A stretch of DNA of 64,000 nt from Pseudomonas mandelii (GCF_006438925.1 NZ_RCZA01000003.1:162241-226240); one strand, 5' to 3'; shown: positions 37,467-46,535, counted from the stretch's first letter. The notes: generated by a model not told the origin, from the letters alone. Numbers and translations: made by a program.

Positions 37467-38771
37467 TCAAAGGTCGTTGTGCAAGTACTTCGCCTGTTTC
37501 GGCAAGCGCAGGCTGAACAGGAACGCCACCGCCATCATCACCGTCACGTACCAGTAGAAGGAGTTTTCCATGCCCCCGGCTTTGAGGCTCAGGGCCACGT
37601 ACTCGGCCGAACCGCCGAAGATTGCATTCGCCACCGCATACGCCAGGCCGACGCCCAAGGCGCGTACTTCCGGCGGGAACATTTCGGCTTTTACCAGGCC
37701 ACTGATGGAGGTGTAAAAACTGACGATCGCCAGCGCTACAGTAATCAGCACAAACGCCAGAAACGGACTGCTGACGCTTTTCAGGCTCAGCAGGATCGGC
37801 ACGGTGAACAACGTCCCCAGAGCGCCGAACCACAGCATCGAGTTACGTCGGCCGATCTTGTCCGCGAGCATGCCGAACAGCGGCTGCATGCACATATAAA
37901 GGAACAGGGCGCCGGTCATGATGTAGCTAGCGGTCTTGGCCTGCATGCCGGCGGTGTTTACCAGGTACTTCTGCATGTACGTGGTGAACGTATAGAAAAT
38001 CAGCGAGCCACCGGCGGTGTAACCGAGCACGGTAATGAACGCAGCTTTGTGGTCGCGGAACAGCGCACGGATGCTGCCGGCGTCCTTGTTTTCGCGCATT
38101 TCCTTGCTGGTGGTTTCCTTGAGCGAACGGCGCAGGAACAGCGAAATCAACGCCGCCAACGCACCGACGACAAACGGGATCCGCCAGCCATAGGCGCGCA
38201 AATCATCCTCAGTGAGGAACTGTTGCAGGATCACCACCAGCGACACCGCCAGCAATTGCCCACCGATCAGCGTCACGTACTGGAACGAGGCGAAGAAACC
38301 GCGCTGGCCCTTGAGGGCAACTTCACTCATGTAGGTCGCGGTGGTGCCGTACTCACCGCCCACCGACAGGCCCTGGATCAAGCGGGCGAACAACAGCATG
38401 ATCGGCGCCCAGACACCGATGTCCTTGTAAGTCGGCAGGCAGGCGATGAGCAACGAACCGAAGCACATCATCAGAATCGAAATCATCATCGAATTCTTGC
38501 GTCCGTGCTTGTCCGCGACACGGCCAAAGATCCAGCCACCTATGGGCCGCATCAGGAACCCGGCGGCGAAGACGCCAGCCGTGTTGACCAACTGTACAGT
38601 CGGGTTATCTGAAGGAAAAAAGGCCGGGGCAAAATAGATCGCGGAAAAAGCGTAGACGTAGAAGTCGAACCATTCGACGAGGTTGCCGGACGAGGCGCCG
38701 ACAATCGCGAAGATCCGTTTACTGCGCTCTTCGCCGGTGTAGTGCGCTGTAGTAGAGGTGTTAGTTGTCAT
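37467..38771 (-). CDS. pcaT: Dicarboxylate MFS transporter PcaT
   Basis: This 434-residue inner-membrane symporter of the metabolite:H+ family has twelve helices, with [20 protein letters not shown] near residue 23 and [15 protein letters not shown] in the loop after helix 2. Its position before pcaBDC matches PcaT, the beta-ketoadipate (or alpha-ketoglutarate) permease of P. putida. It follows pcaG after a 198-base gap that contains a REP pair but no obvious PcaR box, so it may depend on read-through from pcaG. Confidence 0.92.
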   Translation of the reverse strand: MTTNTSTTAHYTGEERSKRIFAIVGASSGNLVEWFDFYVYAFSAIYFAPAFFPSDNPTVQLVNTAGVFAAGFLMRPIGGWIFGRVADKHGRKNSMMISILMMCFGSLLIACLPTYKDIGVWAPIMLLFARLIQGLSVGGEYGTTATYMSEVALKGQRGFFASFQYVTLIGGQLLAVSLVVILQQFLTEDDLRAYGWRIPFVVGALAALISLFLRRSLKETTSKEMRENKDAGSIRALFRDHKAAFITVLGYTAGGSLIFYTFTTYMQKYLVNTAGMQAKTASYIMTGALFLYMCMQPLFGMLADKIGRRNSMLWFGALGTLFTVPILLSLKSVSSPFLAFVLITVALAIVSFYTSISGLVKAEMFPPEVRALGVGLAYAVANAIFGGSAEYVALSLKAGGMENSFYWYVTVMMAVAFLFSLRLPKQAKYLHNDL

Positions 38772-38862
38772 TGTTTTTTACTCAATGGGGACTGTCAGAG
38801 TCTAGACACACTTTGCAACAGCCCCGTTCCACAAATGCATTACCTGAGCGCAACACAGTCCC

Positions 38863-38951
38863 TGTGGGAGCGAGCCTGCTCGCGAAAGCGTCGGCACAGG
38901 CAACATTGATGGTGGCTGATACGACGCCTTCGCGAGCAGGCTCGCTCCCAC
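38863..38951. repeat. REP pair inside the pca cluster
   Basis: TGTGGGAGCGAGCCTGCTCG and its inverted copy ending GGCTCGCTCCCACA enclose about 35 bases. It lies between pcaG and pcaT on the same strand, where it could modulate or stabilise the transcript. Confidence 0.88.
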
Positions 38952-38969
38952 AAGGTTAGCGGTGCTCAC

Positions 38970-39536
38970 TCAATAGTCGAAGAACACCGTCTCTGCATCA
39001 GTGCCCTGCAAAATCACATTCCACTGGTAAACACCCGACGTATCAGTCTTGGCCAGCAAGGTATGGCGGCGTTCAGACGGCACACATTCCAGCAGCGGAT
39101 CCGCCACGTTGGCCGGTTCGCCATCAAAGTAAATCCGCGTCAGCAAGTGCTTCACCAACCCGCGAGCAAACACCAGCACCACCAGATGCGGCGCCTGAGT
39201 CGTGCCTTTCAAGCCTTCTACCGTGCCCGGCTTGATCGTGGTGAAACGAAAGCGCCCTTGCGCATCCACCGGCACCCGGCCAAACCCTTCGAAGTTCGGG
39301 TCCAGGGGTTTGTCCTGATCGTCTTCGGGGTGGTCATACTTGCCGGCGGCGTTGGCTTGCCAGACTTCCAGCATCGCATCGTTGACGACGTCGCCGTTGC
39401 CATCGATGACTTGCCCGGTGATCGCCACGCGCTCGCCCAGGGTTTGTTCGACCGTCAGGTCTTCGCGGTTCAACCAGGTCAAACCAATGTGGTAATACGG
39501 CCCGACGGTGTGGGATGTGGTCGCGTTCAGCGTCAT
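38970..39536 (-). CDS. pcaG: Protocatechuate 3,4-dioxygenase alpha subunit PcaG
   Basis: This 188-residue intradiol dioxygenase alpha subunit pairs with PcaH to cleave protocatechuate to 3-carboxy-cis,cis-muconate. Family segments are SHTVGPYYHIGLTW at residues 7-20, AMLEVWQANAAGKYDHP, and HLVVLVFARGLVKHLLTRIYF. As expected for the alpha chain it lacks the full iron-ligand set. The start is one base beyond the pcaH stop (TAAGATG), suggesting coupled translation. The 22 upstream codons in frame overlap pcaH and were rejected. Confidence 0.97.
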   Translation of the reverse strand: MTLNATTSHTVGPYYHIGLTWLNREDLTVEQTLGERVAITGQVIDGNGDVVNDAMLEVWQANAAGKYDHPEDDQDKPLDPNFEGFGRVPVDAQGRFRFTTIKPGTVEGLKGTTQAPHLVVLVFARGLVKHLLTRIYFDGEPANVADPLLECVPSERRHTLLAKTDTSGVYQWNVILQGTDAETVFFDY

Positions 39537-39537
39537 C

Positions 39538-40242
39538 TTATTTCTCCATCGGCGTGGCTTCACGGCCGCGCAAGACGATGTCCCAGCGATAACCGAGGGC
39601 ATAGGAAGGTATGGTTTTTTCCAGGTCGAAACTGGCGATCAAACGCTCTTTGGCGCTGGTGTCCGGTACGCAGTTGTAGATCGGGTCATACGCCAGCAAT
39701 GGATCGCCCGGGAAGTACATCTGCGTGACCAGGCGCGTCAGAATGCTCGGCCCGAACAGTGAGAAATGGATGTGCGCCGGGCGCCACGCGTTGTGGTGGT
39801 TGCCCCACGGATAGGCGCCGGGTTTGATGGTCTGGAATTGGTACCAGCCATCAGCGTCGGTCACGGTGCGGCCGGTACCGGTGAAATTCGGGTCCAGCGG
39901 TGCATCGTGCAGGTCGCGGTCATGGTTGTAGCGACCGGCGGCGTTGGCCTGCCAGATCTCCACCAGAATCCCCGGCACCGGCAAACCATCTTCATCCAGC
40001 ACGCGGCCATGGATAATGATGCGCTCACCCAGTGGCTCACCCTTGTGCTGGGCGGTCAGGTCGTTGTCCTGCGCTTGGATGCGCTCGGCACCGATGGTCG
40101 GACCGGTAATTTCCGACAGCGAATGGGGCAAAAACACCAACGGCTTGGACGGCGAGCGACGGTTAGTGGATTGATACGCCAGGTGCAGATATTCCGGCTG
40201 AGTGCCTTCCTGCGGGCGGCGGTAACCAGGCTTGTCAGTCAT
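39538..40242 (-). CDS. pcaH: Protocatechuate 3,4-dioxygenase beta subunit PcaH
   Basis: This 234-residue beta subunit holds the non-haem Fe(III). The tyrosine and histidine ligands are expected in QANAAGRYNHDRD and the stretch GAYPWGNHHNAWRPAHIHFS (HIH pair), all present. EIWQANAAGRYNH and the PNFTGTGRTVTDADGWYQF segment are typical. It lies 37 bases after pcaF and directly before pcaG. In P. putida KT2440, as I recall, pcaHG are encoded far from the other pca genes; here they are inside the cluster. Confidence 0.97.
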   Translation of the reverse strand: MTDKPGYRRPQEGTQPEYLHLAYQSTNRRSPSKPLVFLPHSLSEITGPTIGAERIQAQDNDLTAQHKGEPLGERIIIHGRVLDEDGLPVPGILVEIWQANAAGRYNHDRDLHDAPLDPNFTGTGRTVTDADGWYQFQTIKPGAYPWGNHHNAWRPAHIHFSLFGPSILTRLVTQMYFPGDPLLAYDPIYNCVPDTSAKERLIASFDLEKTIPSYALGYRWDIVLRGREATPMEK

Positions 40243-40279
40243 GGAGCATTTCCTCAGTTCTTATTAGTCACGCCGCGTG

Positions 40280-41482
40280 TCAGACCCGTTCGATCGCCAA
40301 GGCCAGACCCTGGCCCACGCCGACGCACATGGTCGCCAGACCTTTCTTGCCACCGGTCTTTTCCAGCTGATGCAGCGCGGTCAGTACCAGGCGGGCGCCG
40401 CTCATGCCTAACGGATGGCCCAAGGCAATGGCGCCACCGTTCGGGTTGACCTGGGCCGCGTCGTCCGCCAGCCCCAGTTCACGCAGCACCGCCAAGCCTT
40501 GGCTGGCGAAGGCTTCGTTGAGTTCGATCACATCAAAATCGCTGACGGCCAGGCCGAGGCGCTCGGTCAATTTGCGCACCGCCGGCACCGGGCCGATGCC
40601 CATTACACGCGGTGCGACACCGGCACTGGACATGCCCAGTACTTTGGCGCGGGCGGTCAGACCGTGCTTTTTCACGGCGTCGCCGGAGGCCAGAATCAGC
40701 GCCGCAGCACCGTCGTTCACCCCGGAAGCATTGCCGGCAGTGACGGTTTTGTCGGGACCATTGACCGGTTTGAGTTTGGACAGGGTTTCCAGCGTGGTGT
40801 CGGCGCGAGGATGCTCATCCTGGGTGACGACACTTTCACCCTTTTTGTGGGCAATTCGCACTTCAACGATTTCTTCGGCGAAAAATCCTGCGGCTTGTGC
40901 GGCGGCTGTCCGCTGCTGACTGCGCAGTGCGAAAGCGTCCTGATCGGCGCGGGAAATTTCGTAATCGTCTGCCACGTTGTCGGCGGTCTGCGGCATCGCA
41001 TCCACGCCGTATTGGGCTTTCATCAACGGGTTGATAAAACGCCAGCCGATGGTGGTGTCTTCCAGCTTCATGTTGCGCGAAAACGCCGCATCCGCCTTGC
41101 CCATCACGAACGGCGCGCGGGACATCGACTCGACGCCGCCGGCAATCGCCAGCTCCATTTCACCGCTGGCGATGGCGCGGAAGGCGGTACCAATGGCATC
41201 CATCCCCGAGGCGCAGAGGCGATTGAGGGTCACGCCCGGAATGGTTTCCGGCAGGCCCGCCAACAACAGCGCCATGCGCGCCACGTTGCGGTTGTCTTCG
41301 CCGGCCTGGTTGGCGCAGCCGAGGAACACATCGTCCACCGCGTTCCAGTCCACCGACGGGTTGCGCTCCATCAATGCCTTGATCGGCACGGCGGCCAGGT
41401 CGTCGGCGCGAACCGCCGCCAGGCCACCGCCGAAACGGCCGATGGGGGTGCGAATCGCATCGCAGATATAAACGTCGCGCAT
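40280..41482 (-). CDS. pcaF: 3-oxoadipyl-CoA thiolase PcaF
   Basis: This 400-residue thiolase splits beta-ketoadipyl-CoA into succinyl-CoA and acetyl-CoA. The acyl-accepting Cys90 lies in NRLCASGMDAIG. The catalytic His is in ALGHPLGMSGARL, and the second Cys in TMCVGVGQGLA at the C-terminus. The N-terminal AIRTPIGRFGGGLA is typical of PcaF. It shares one base with the pcaJ stop upstream (TGATG), so the three genes pcaI, pcaJ and pcaF are translated in tandem. Confidence 0.97.
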   Translation of the reverse strand: MRDVYICDAIRTPIGRFGGGLAAVRADDLAAVPIKALMERNPSVDWNAVDDVFLGCANQAGEDNRNVARMALLLAGLPETIPGVTLNRLCASGMDAIGTAFRAIASGEMELAIAGGVESMSRAPFVMGKADAAFSRNMKLEDTTIGWRFINPLMKAQYGVDAMPQTADNVADDYEISRADQDAFALRSQQRTAAAQAAGFFAEEIVEVRIAHKKGESVVTQDEHPRADTTLETLSKLKPVNGPDKTVTAGNASGVNDGAAALILASGDAVKKHGLTARAKVLGMSSAGVAPRVMGIGPVPAVRKLTERLGLAVSDFDVIELNEAFASQGLAVLRELGLADDAAQVNPNGGAIALGHPLGMSGARLVLTALHQLEKTGGKKGLATMCVGVGQGLALAIERV

Positions 41483-42261
41483 CAGGCTTCTCCGGGTGCT
41501 TGGCCGTGGGCCGCGGCGGTGCGGGCTTCCAGATCCCTGAGCGCCTTCAGTTCGACCTCGGTGGGCTCGGCGGTGTTTTCAACCGTGTCGGCGAAGCGAA
41601 TCGCCCAACCGGTGGCGGCGACCACTTGTTCACGCGTCACGCCTGGGTGCAGCGCGGTGACCACGAATTCATGGGTATCCGCTTCCGGCTCCATGATGCA
41701 CAGGTCGGTAATAATGCCGACCGGACCGGCGCCCGGCAGGCCGAGACGCTTGCGCGAATCACCGCCCTCCCCATGGCCGACCGAGGTAATGAAGTCGAGT
41801 TTGTCGACAAAGGAACGCGCCGATTGCTTGAGGATGATCAGCACGCTTTTGGCCGAGCCAGCGATCTCCGGCGCACCGCCGGCACCCGGCAGGCGGACTT
41901 TCGGCTGATGGTAGTCGCCGACCACGGTGGTGTTGATATTGCCGAAGCGGTCGACTTGCGCGGCGCCGAGGAAACCGACGTCGATGCGCCCGCCCTGCAA
42001 CCAATAGCGAAAAATCTCACCGGTCGGGACGACGGTGTCAGCGGTTTCCGCCAGCTCACCGTCACCGATCGACAGTGGCAGCACGCTCGGCTTGGCACCG
42101 ATCGGACCCGATTCGTAGATAAGGACTACATCCGGCGAGGAAGTCAGACGCGCCAGGTTGGCGGCTTTCGACGGCAGGCCGATGCCGACGAAGCACACCG
42201 AACCGTTTTTCAAACGGCGGGCAGCGGCGACGGTCATCATTTCATTGGTGGTGTAAGTCAT
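41482..42261 (-). CDS. pcaJ: 3-oxoadipate CoA-transferase beta subunit
   Basis: This 259-residue small subunit of a family I CoA-transferase, with PcaI, moves CoA from succinyl-CoA to beta-ketoadipate. The catalytic Glu is probably Glu50 in LIYESGPIGAKP, where relatives have SENG. The subunit is longer than the roughly 213 residues of P. putida PcaJ and matches the longer CatJ-type subunit. A catJ label would be equally valid on sequence, but the context is pca. It overlaps pcaI and pcaF by single bases. Confidence 0.94.
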   Translation of the reverse strand: MTYTTNEMMTVAAARRLKNGSVCFVGIGLPSKAANLARLTSSPDVVLIYESGPIGAKPSVLPLSIGDGELAETADTVVPTGEIFRYWLQGGRIDVGFLGAAQVDRFGNINTTVVGDYHQPKVRLPGAGGAPEIAGSAKSVLIILKQSARSFVDKLDFITSVGHGEGGDSRKRLGLPGAGPVGIITDLCIMEPEADTHEFVVTALHPGVTREQVVAATGWAIRFADTVENTAEPTEVELKALRDLEARTAAAHGQAPGEA

Positions 42262-43118
42262 TACTTGGCCTCCGAAGCAGCGGCCAGCTTGGCCTGGAAC
42301 TCGCTGAAGTCAGCGCAGCCGTGGATGTACTCGTTGATCCACGCGGTGAAGGTTTCACGGTCGCGGGCAATCGGGTCCCAGGCTTGGTAGAAACGGTTAT
42401 CGCGCTCGTTGTAACCGTGAGCGTAGGACGGATGCGCGCCGCCAGGGACGTGGCAGACCGCGCTCAAGGCCCAGGTTGGCAGCACACAAGAGTTCATCGG
42501 TGCATTGAGGTCGTCGACGATTTCTTCGACGGTGACGATGCAGCGCTTGGCGGCCAGTGCAGCTTCTTTCTGCACACCGAGAATGCCCCACAGCAGTACG
42601 TTGCCTTTGCGGTCAGCCTTCTGCGCGTGAATCACGGTGATGTCCGGGCGCACCGAAGGCACGGCCGCCAATACTTCACCGGTGAATGGGCAGGTGACGG
42701 TTTTGATCAGCGGGTTGACCTTCGGCAGGTCGGAACCGGCGTAGGCACGCAGCACCGCGAACGGTAGGCCGGAGGCGCCAGCGACGTAGGCATTGGCCAG
42801 GTCGGCATGGCTGTGTTCTTCGATTTCCAGCGCATGGGGCCACTGCTTCTCGACGGCGTCACGCAGACGGTGCAGCGAACCGACGCCCGGGTTGCCGCCC
42901 CAGGAGAAAATCAACTTGCGAGCGCAACCGGCGCCGATCAACTGGTCGTAGATCAGGTCAGGCGTCATCCGCACCAGGGTCAGGTCTTTCTTGCCCTGGC
43001 GAATGATTTCGTGACCCGCCGCCGTAGGGATCAGATGAGTGAAGCCTTCGAGCGCGACCGTATCGCCGTCGTTTACGAATTGCTTCACCGCGTCGTGCAG
43101 CGAAAGGATTTCAGCCAT
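42261..43118 (-). CDS. pcaI: 3-oxoadipate CoA-transferase alpha subunit
   Basis: This 285-residue alpha subunit of the beta-ketoadipate:succinyl-CoA transferase has GDTVALEGFTHLIPTAAGHE at about residues 17-36 and FSWGGNPGVGSLHRLRDAV, the glycine-rich CoA-site region. It ends in the CatI-type C-terminal part. The longest frame starts 34 codons upstream; the ATG at MAEILS is the family start. It is the first gene of the pcaIJF-HG-TBDC series, and a PcaR-like palindrome lies about 121 bases upstream. Confidence 0.94.
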   Translation of the reverse strand: MAEILSLHDAVKQFVNDGDTVALEGFTHLIPTAAGHEIIRQGKKDLTLVRMTPDLIYDQLIGAGCARKLIFSWGGNPGVGSLHRLRDAVEKQWPHALEIEEHSHADLANAYVAGASGLPFAVLRAYAGSDLPKVNPLIKTVTCPFTGEVLAAVPSVRPDITVIHAQKADRKGNVLLWGILGVQKEAALAAKRCIVTVEEIVDDLNAPMNSCVLPTWALSAVCHVPGGAHPSYAHGYNERDNRFYQAWDPIARDRETFTAWINEYIHGCADFSEFQAKLAAASEAK

Positions 43119-43238
43119 GGGGCAGGCTCCCGTTTTGTTATGAACCGACAGTGGAAGAAAAAGGCGCGATGCGCAGCGCCGGAATGACTGAAGAGTAAGC
43201 CCCTGAAAAACGCCAAACAATCCGATAATCGACTAAGC

Positions 43239-43253
43239 GTTCGTTTATCGAAC
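43239..43253. promoter_or_regulatory. PcaR-like palindrome upstream of pcaI
   Basis: GTTCGTTTATCGAAC is a 15-base element with perfect GTTCG/CGAAC arms, 121-135 bases upstream of pcaI. A second related half, CCGATAATCGA, lies at 43222-43232. They resemble the known PcaR box GTTCGATAATCGCAC, so this is probably the activation site of the main pca operon. Confidence 0.75.
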
Positions 43254-43286
43254 ACATTGTTGTCTGGCTATCGTTCTCTGTCGCCT

Positions 43287-43366
43287 GCAAAAGATCGCAG
43301 CCTGCGGCAGCTCCTACGGGTGTTCACTTTCCTCTGTAGGAGCTGCCGAACGCTGCGATCTTTTGC
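43287..43366. repeat. REP pair (GTAGGAGCTGCCG family)
   Basis: Outer ends GCAAAAGATCGCAG and CTGCGATCTTTTGC; one inner copy carries AACGC instead of AAGGC. It is placed between pcaK and the pcaI promoter. Confidence 0.9.
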
Positions 43367-43387
43367 TACACCACTGTCTCAGCCGGA

Positions 43388-44734
43388 TCAGGTCGCATCC
43401 GCATGGCTGACCATGCCCTTGATCACCACCGCCGTGGTTGCCAATGCCGCTGGAATCACCAGCGCTGTCAGTACCTGCTCGAAGTTCCAACCCAGCCCCA
43501 GCAGCGTTGCGCCCATCCATGCACCGAGAATCGCGCCAAAGCGGCCAATCCCGAGCATCCACGACACCCCGGTCGCCCGCCCCTGCGTCGGATAAAACCG
43601 CGCCGCCAGTGAAGGCATCGCCGATTGCGCGCCGTTGACGCACATCCCGGCTACGAGCACCAACGTCGCCAGTAGCGTGATGTTGCCCAGGCTCTGCCCT
43701 ACCGCGTAGGCAAATACCCCGGCGAATAGATAGAAAATGCCGATAACCTTGTGCGGATTGAACCGGTCCATCGCCCAGCCCACGCCCACTGCGCTCAACA
43801 CCCCGCCAAACTGGAACAACGCGCCGATGAATGCCGCCTGCTCCATGCTCGCGCCACTGTCACGCATCAGCGTCGGCAGCCAACTGGTCAGCAGATAAAC
43901 AATCACCAGCCCCATGAAGTAGGTCAGCCACAGCAACAAGGTGCCGGTGCTGTAGGTGCCGGAGAAGATCACCGCGAACACGTTGCGCGCCTTCACGGTT
44001 TTCTGTTCCGGCACGCTGAAGCTCGCAGCCTGGGCGACGACGATTGGATCAATGGGCGCCAGGGCCTTGCGCACTTTGTCAGTACCGCGATTGCGGACGA
44101 CGAGGTAGCGTGCCGATTCCGGCAACCAGAACAGCAAAACGACGGCGAGGATCAGCGGCAAAATCCCGCCGATCATCAGCAGACTGTGCCAACCAAAGGC
44201 CGGAATCAGTTTGGCGGAAATGAAACCGCCGCCCGCCATGCCGAGGTTGAAGCCGCAGAACATGCTGGTCACCAGCAGGGATTTCTTGCGTTCCGGGGTG
44301 TATTCGGACAGTAGCGTCGTGGCGTTCGGCATGCCGGCACCAAGGCCCAGGCCGGTGAGGAATCGCAGCACCAGCAACTGATCGACGTTGGTGCTGTACG
44401 CCGAAGCCAGGCTGAACGCGCCGAACAACAGCACCGCGCCCACCAGTACGATTTTTCGCCCGAAGCGGTCAGCCAATGGGCCAGAACCCAGCGCGCCGAA
44501 GACCATGCCGATCAGCGCCGCGCTCATCACCGGGCCGAGACTGGCGCGGTCGATGCCCCAATCCTGAGACAGGGCGGGCGCGATGAAACCCATGGCCGCC
44601 GTGTCGAGGCCGTCGAGGAAAACAATCAGGAAACACAGGATCACCACTCGCCATTGGTAGCGCGAAATGGGTTGAGCATTGATGAAGGACTGCACGTCGA
44701 GGCAGTTTCCTACAGCAGACTGAGGCTGGTTCAT
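43388..44734 (-). CDS. pcaK: 4-hydroxybenzoate/protocatechuate transporter PcaK
   Basis: This 448-residue inner-membrane symporter of the aromatic acid:H+ family has twelve helices. LIVFLDGLDTAAMGFIAPAL in helix 1 carries the DGxD motif needed for aromatic acid transport in PcaK, and the loop after helix 2 reads GPLADRFGRKIVL. It brings 4-hydroxybenzoate and protocatechuate into the cell. The start was set at MNQPQS, after the 14 non-family codons. It has its own 5' region of 289 bases with a long PcaR-like inverted repeat. Confidence 0.95.
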   Translation of the reverse strand: MNQPQSAVGNCLDVQSFINAQPISRYQWRVVILCFLIVFLDGLDTAAMGFIAPALSQDWGIDRASLGPVMSAALIGMVFGALGSGPLADRFGRKIVLVGAVLLFGAFSLASAYSTNVDQLLVLRFLTGLGLGAGMPNATTLLSEYTPERKKSLLVTSMFCGFNLGMAGGGFISAKLIPAFGWHSLLMIGGILPLILAVVLLFWLPESARYLVVRNRGTDKVRKALAPIDPIVVAQAASFSVPEQKTVKARNVFAVIFSGTYSTGTLLLWLTYFMGLVIVYLLTSWLPTLMRDSGASMEQAAFIGALFQFGGVLSAVGVGWAMDRFNPHKVIGIFYLFAGVFAYAVGQSLGNITLLATLVLVAGMCVNGAQSAMPSLAARFYPTQGRATGVSWMLGIGRFGAILGAWMGATLLGLGWNFEQVLTALVIPAALATTAVVIKGMVSHADAT

Positions 44735-44987
44735 TATTTTTATTCCACGCAAAGAACGCAGTCGAACAGGTGCCAACCGAGGCTGACACTGTCACAAGAA
44801 AGAGGTGTCGGAATCAGGCGATGCGGTTCCGGCAGGGAAACCGATGGGAACAGCGACAGTCGGGAAACATACGCATGGGAAGTGCCTCTTTTCATTATTA
44901 TTGGGGTCGTCGTCCGGCAATGGAGCGAGAACAGCAGCGCCGGATGCCGCTGCCGCGACATTAATGATCCAAGGGAAAGAGCGTCAA

Positions 44988-45019
44988 TTCGATAAACGCG
45001 ACTCTGTGCGTTTATCGAA
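44988..45019. promoter_or_regulatory. PcaR-like inverted repeat upstream of pcaK
   Basis: TTCGATAAACGC and GCGTTTATCGAA are perfect 12-base complements separated by 8 bases, just after the pcaR stop and about 255 bases upstream of pcaK. The half sites resemble GTTCGATAATCGC. The rest of the pcaR-pcaK gap, a leader of about 250 bases, shows no other feature. Confidence 0.7.
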
Positions 45020-45023
45020 CAGC

Positions 45024-45866
45024 TTAGGCGAAGAGTTGCGCGCTGAGGTCGCGACTCGCGCTCAGAAGGCCCGGCAGGAAACGTTGTTCCAGCTCGTTGC
45101 GGCTGACTCGACCGGCGTGGGTACTGACGTTTAGCGCCGCTACGACTTGGCCGGAAGCGTCGTACACTGGAACGGCAATCGAGCGCAGGCCCTGCTCCAG
45201 TTCCTGATCGACAATGCACCAACCTTGCTGCCGCACCTCTTGCAGGCATTCGAGCAACGCCTCGGGGGTGTGCAGGGTTCGGCTGGTCTTGGCTTGCAGC
45301 TCTGCATGGTCGAGGTACTCTCGCAGTGATGTATCGTCCAGCGCCGCGAGAAGAATCCGGCCCATTGAAGTGCAATAGGCGGGCAGACGTCCACCCACCG
45401 ACAGGTCAACGGAAATCAGTCGCTGGGTGGTGGCCGAACGAGCGATGTACAAGATGTCATCGCCTTCCAGAGTGGCCATGTTGCAGGCTTCATGAAGTTG
45501 CTCGCTCATGCGGTCCAGGTAAGGCTGAGCGGAAACCGCCAGCGGCGTCGAGGACACATAGGCATGGCCAAGCGTCAGTACTTTGGGCAGCAGCGAATAC
45601 GTGCGGCCGTCGGTAGTGGCGTAGCCGAGTTTGATCAGCGTGTGCAGGCAACGTCGCACAGCGGCGCGGGGAATTTCCGTGCGGTGGCTGATCTGGGCGA
45701 TGGTGAGGTGACGTTTGCGCTCCTGGAACGCTTGCACCACGGCCAAGCCACGGGCCAGGGATGTCATGAAATCCGGGTCGCCAGTCAGTGCCTGGATCCG
45801 CTTGGCGGGCGAGGCAACGATCGGCGGCGCCACTGAAGCGAAGGAATTGCGCATTTGATCGTTCAT
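45024..45866 (-). CDS. pcaR: Pca regulon activator PcaR (IclR family)
   Basis: This 280-residue IclR-family activator responds to beta-ketoadipate. The winged helix is at about residues 35-95 (FMTSLARGLAVVQAFQERKRHLTIAQIS, then EIPRAAVRRCLHTLIKLGYA). The effector domain follows with MATLEGDDILYIARSATTQRLISVDL and YCTSMGRILLAAL, ending QFLPGLLSAS-like QRFLPGLLSAS. The start at MNDQMR has AAGGA upstream. It lies at the head of the pca genes and is preceded by its own PcaR-like box, in line with the autoregulation known in P. putida. Confidence 0.96.
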   Translation of the reverse strand: MNDQMRNSFASVAPPIVASPAKRIQALTGDPDFMTSLARGLAVVQAFQERKRHLTIAQISHRTEIPRAAVRRCLHTLIKLGYATTDGRTYSLLPKVLTLGHAYVSSTPLAVSAQPYLDRMSEQLHEACNMATLEGDDILYIARSATTQRLISVDLSVGGRLPAYCTSMGRILLAALDDTSLREYLDHAELQAKTSRTLHTPEALLECLQEVRQQGWCIVDQELEQGLRSIAVPVYDASGQVVAALNVSTHAGRVSRNELEQRFLPGLLSASRDLSAQLFA

Positions 45867-45946
45867 ATAAGGTCCTTTTCCCACACGGTTCAGCGGCTAT
45901 TACAAGCGTCAGCCGGTCCCTCACACAACCCCGGACAGCCAAGACT

Positions 45947-46005
45947 GTTCGATTATCGAACCATCGACCGATAATCGCAATCGGACCAGCCGATTATTGA
46001 ACGGG
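45947..46005. promoter_or_regulatory. PcaR-like boxes upstream of pcaR
   Basis: The palindrome GTTCGATTATCGAAC at 45947-45961 is followed by ACCGATAATCGCA at 45967-45979 and CCGATTATTGAAC near 45990-46002, three related copies in about 55 bases, 80-140 bases upstream of pcaR. Repeated boxes in the pcaR promoter are known from P. putida. Confidence 0.75.
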
Positions 46006-46359
46006 CTTGCACCTATTTTTACACTGGCTCTGACGCAGACTAAAAGGGTCGATGTAATTGTCCTAACTTGTTCGACTTAATGGCGTCAGAAAGGCATCAC
46101 TGTAACGTCGTGCCGCCGAACGACCTAGTTAGCCGTATAAAGTTGCGAGTAACAAAACAATCACACATCAAGACCCACTTTTAACTCTTTGGTGATAGTG
46201 TTCTTCGAATCGACCGCTATAATGCAATTCAGTGGTGTCCGGTTTTTAATTGCCGATTCCGCCACCCGGTAGCGCGATGTTCCATCGCCGTTACCCGCAG
46301 CAAGCGCCTGACACTTATTTCATATGCTTAGCCAAGGCGTTCGCTGAAACAGGAAACTG
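46006..46359. other. Gap without recognised gene
   Basis: About 350 bases between the pcaR operator region and a small open frame. A good sigma-70 -10 hexamer, TATAAT, lies at 46218-46223 reading rightwards, without a clear -35 at the usual distance. It could serve the small genes to the right. No RNA gene was recognised. Confidence 0.4.
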
Positions 46360-46488
46360 ATGCTACGTCAGCTGTTTATCTCTGGTGCCGTGGCCGCCTG
46401 CAACATGGAAGTAATTGATCGCAATGCCGTAAAAAATGATGCCTTTGCGGGTCTTGTCCTTTCGGCGAGCGTGGTCAAATACATTTGA
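46360..46488 (+). CDS. Candidate 42-residue small protein
   Basis: An ATG preceded by AGGAA at five to nine bases opens a 42-codon frame (MLRQLFISGAVAACNMEV at the start, ASVVKYI at the end). The first part is mildly hydrophobic and ends AVAAC, which loosely resembles a lipobox, but the hydrophobic stretch is short. It ends 47 bases before the next gene and could be a leader peptide for it. I do not recognise it. Confidence 0.3.
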   Translation: MLRQLFISGAVAACNMEVIDRNAVKNDAFAGLVLSASVVKYI

Positions 46489-46535
46489 TGCAGCGCGTTT
46501 CACCAGAGTTTATCTCAACTCAATCAGGTAGCACT

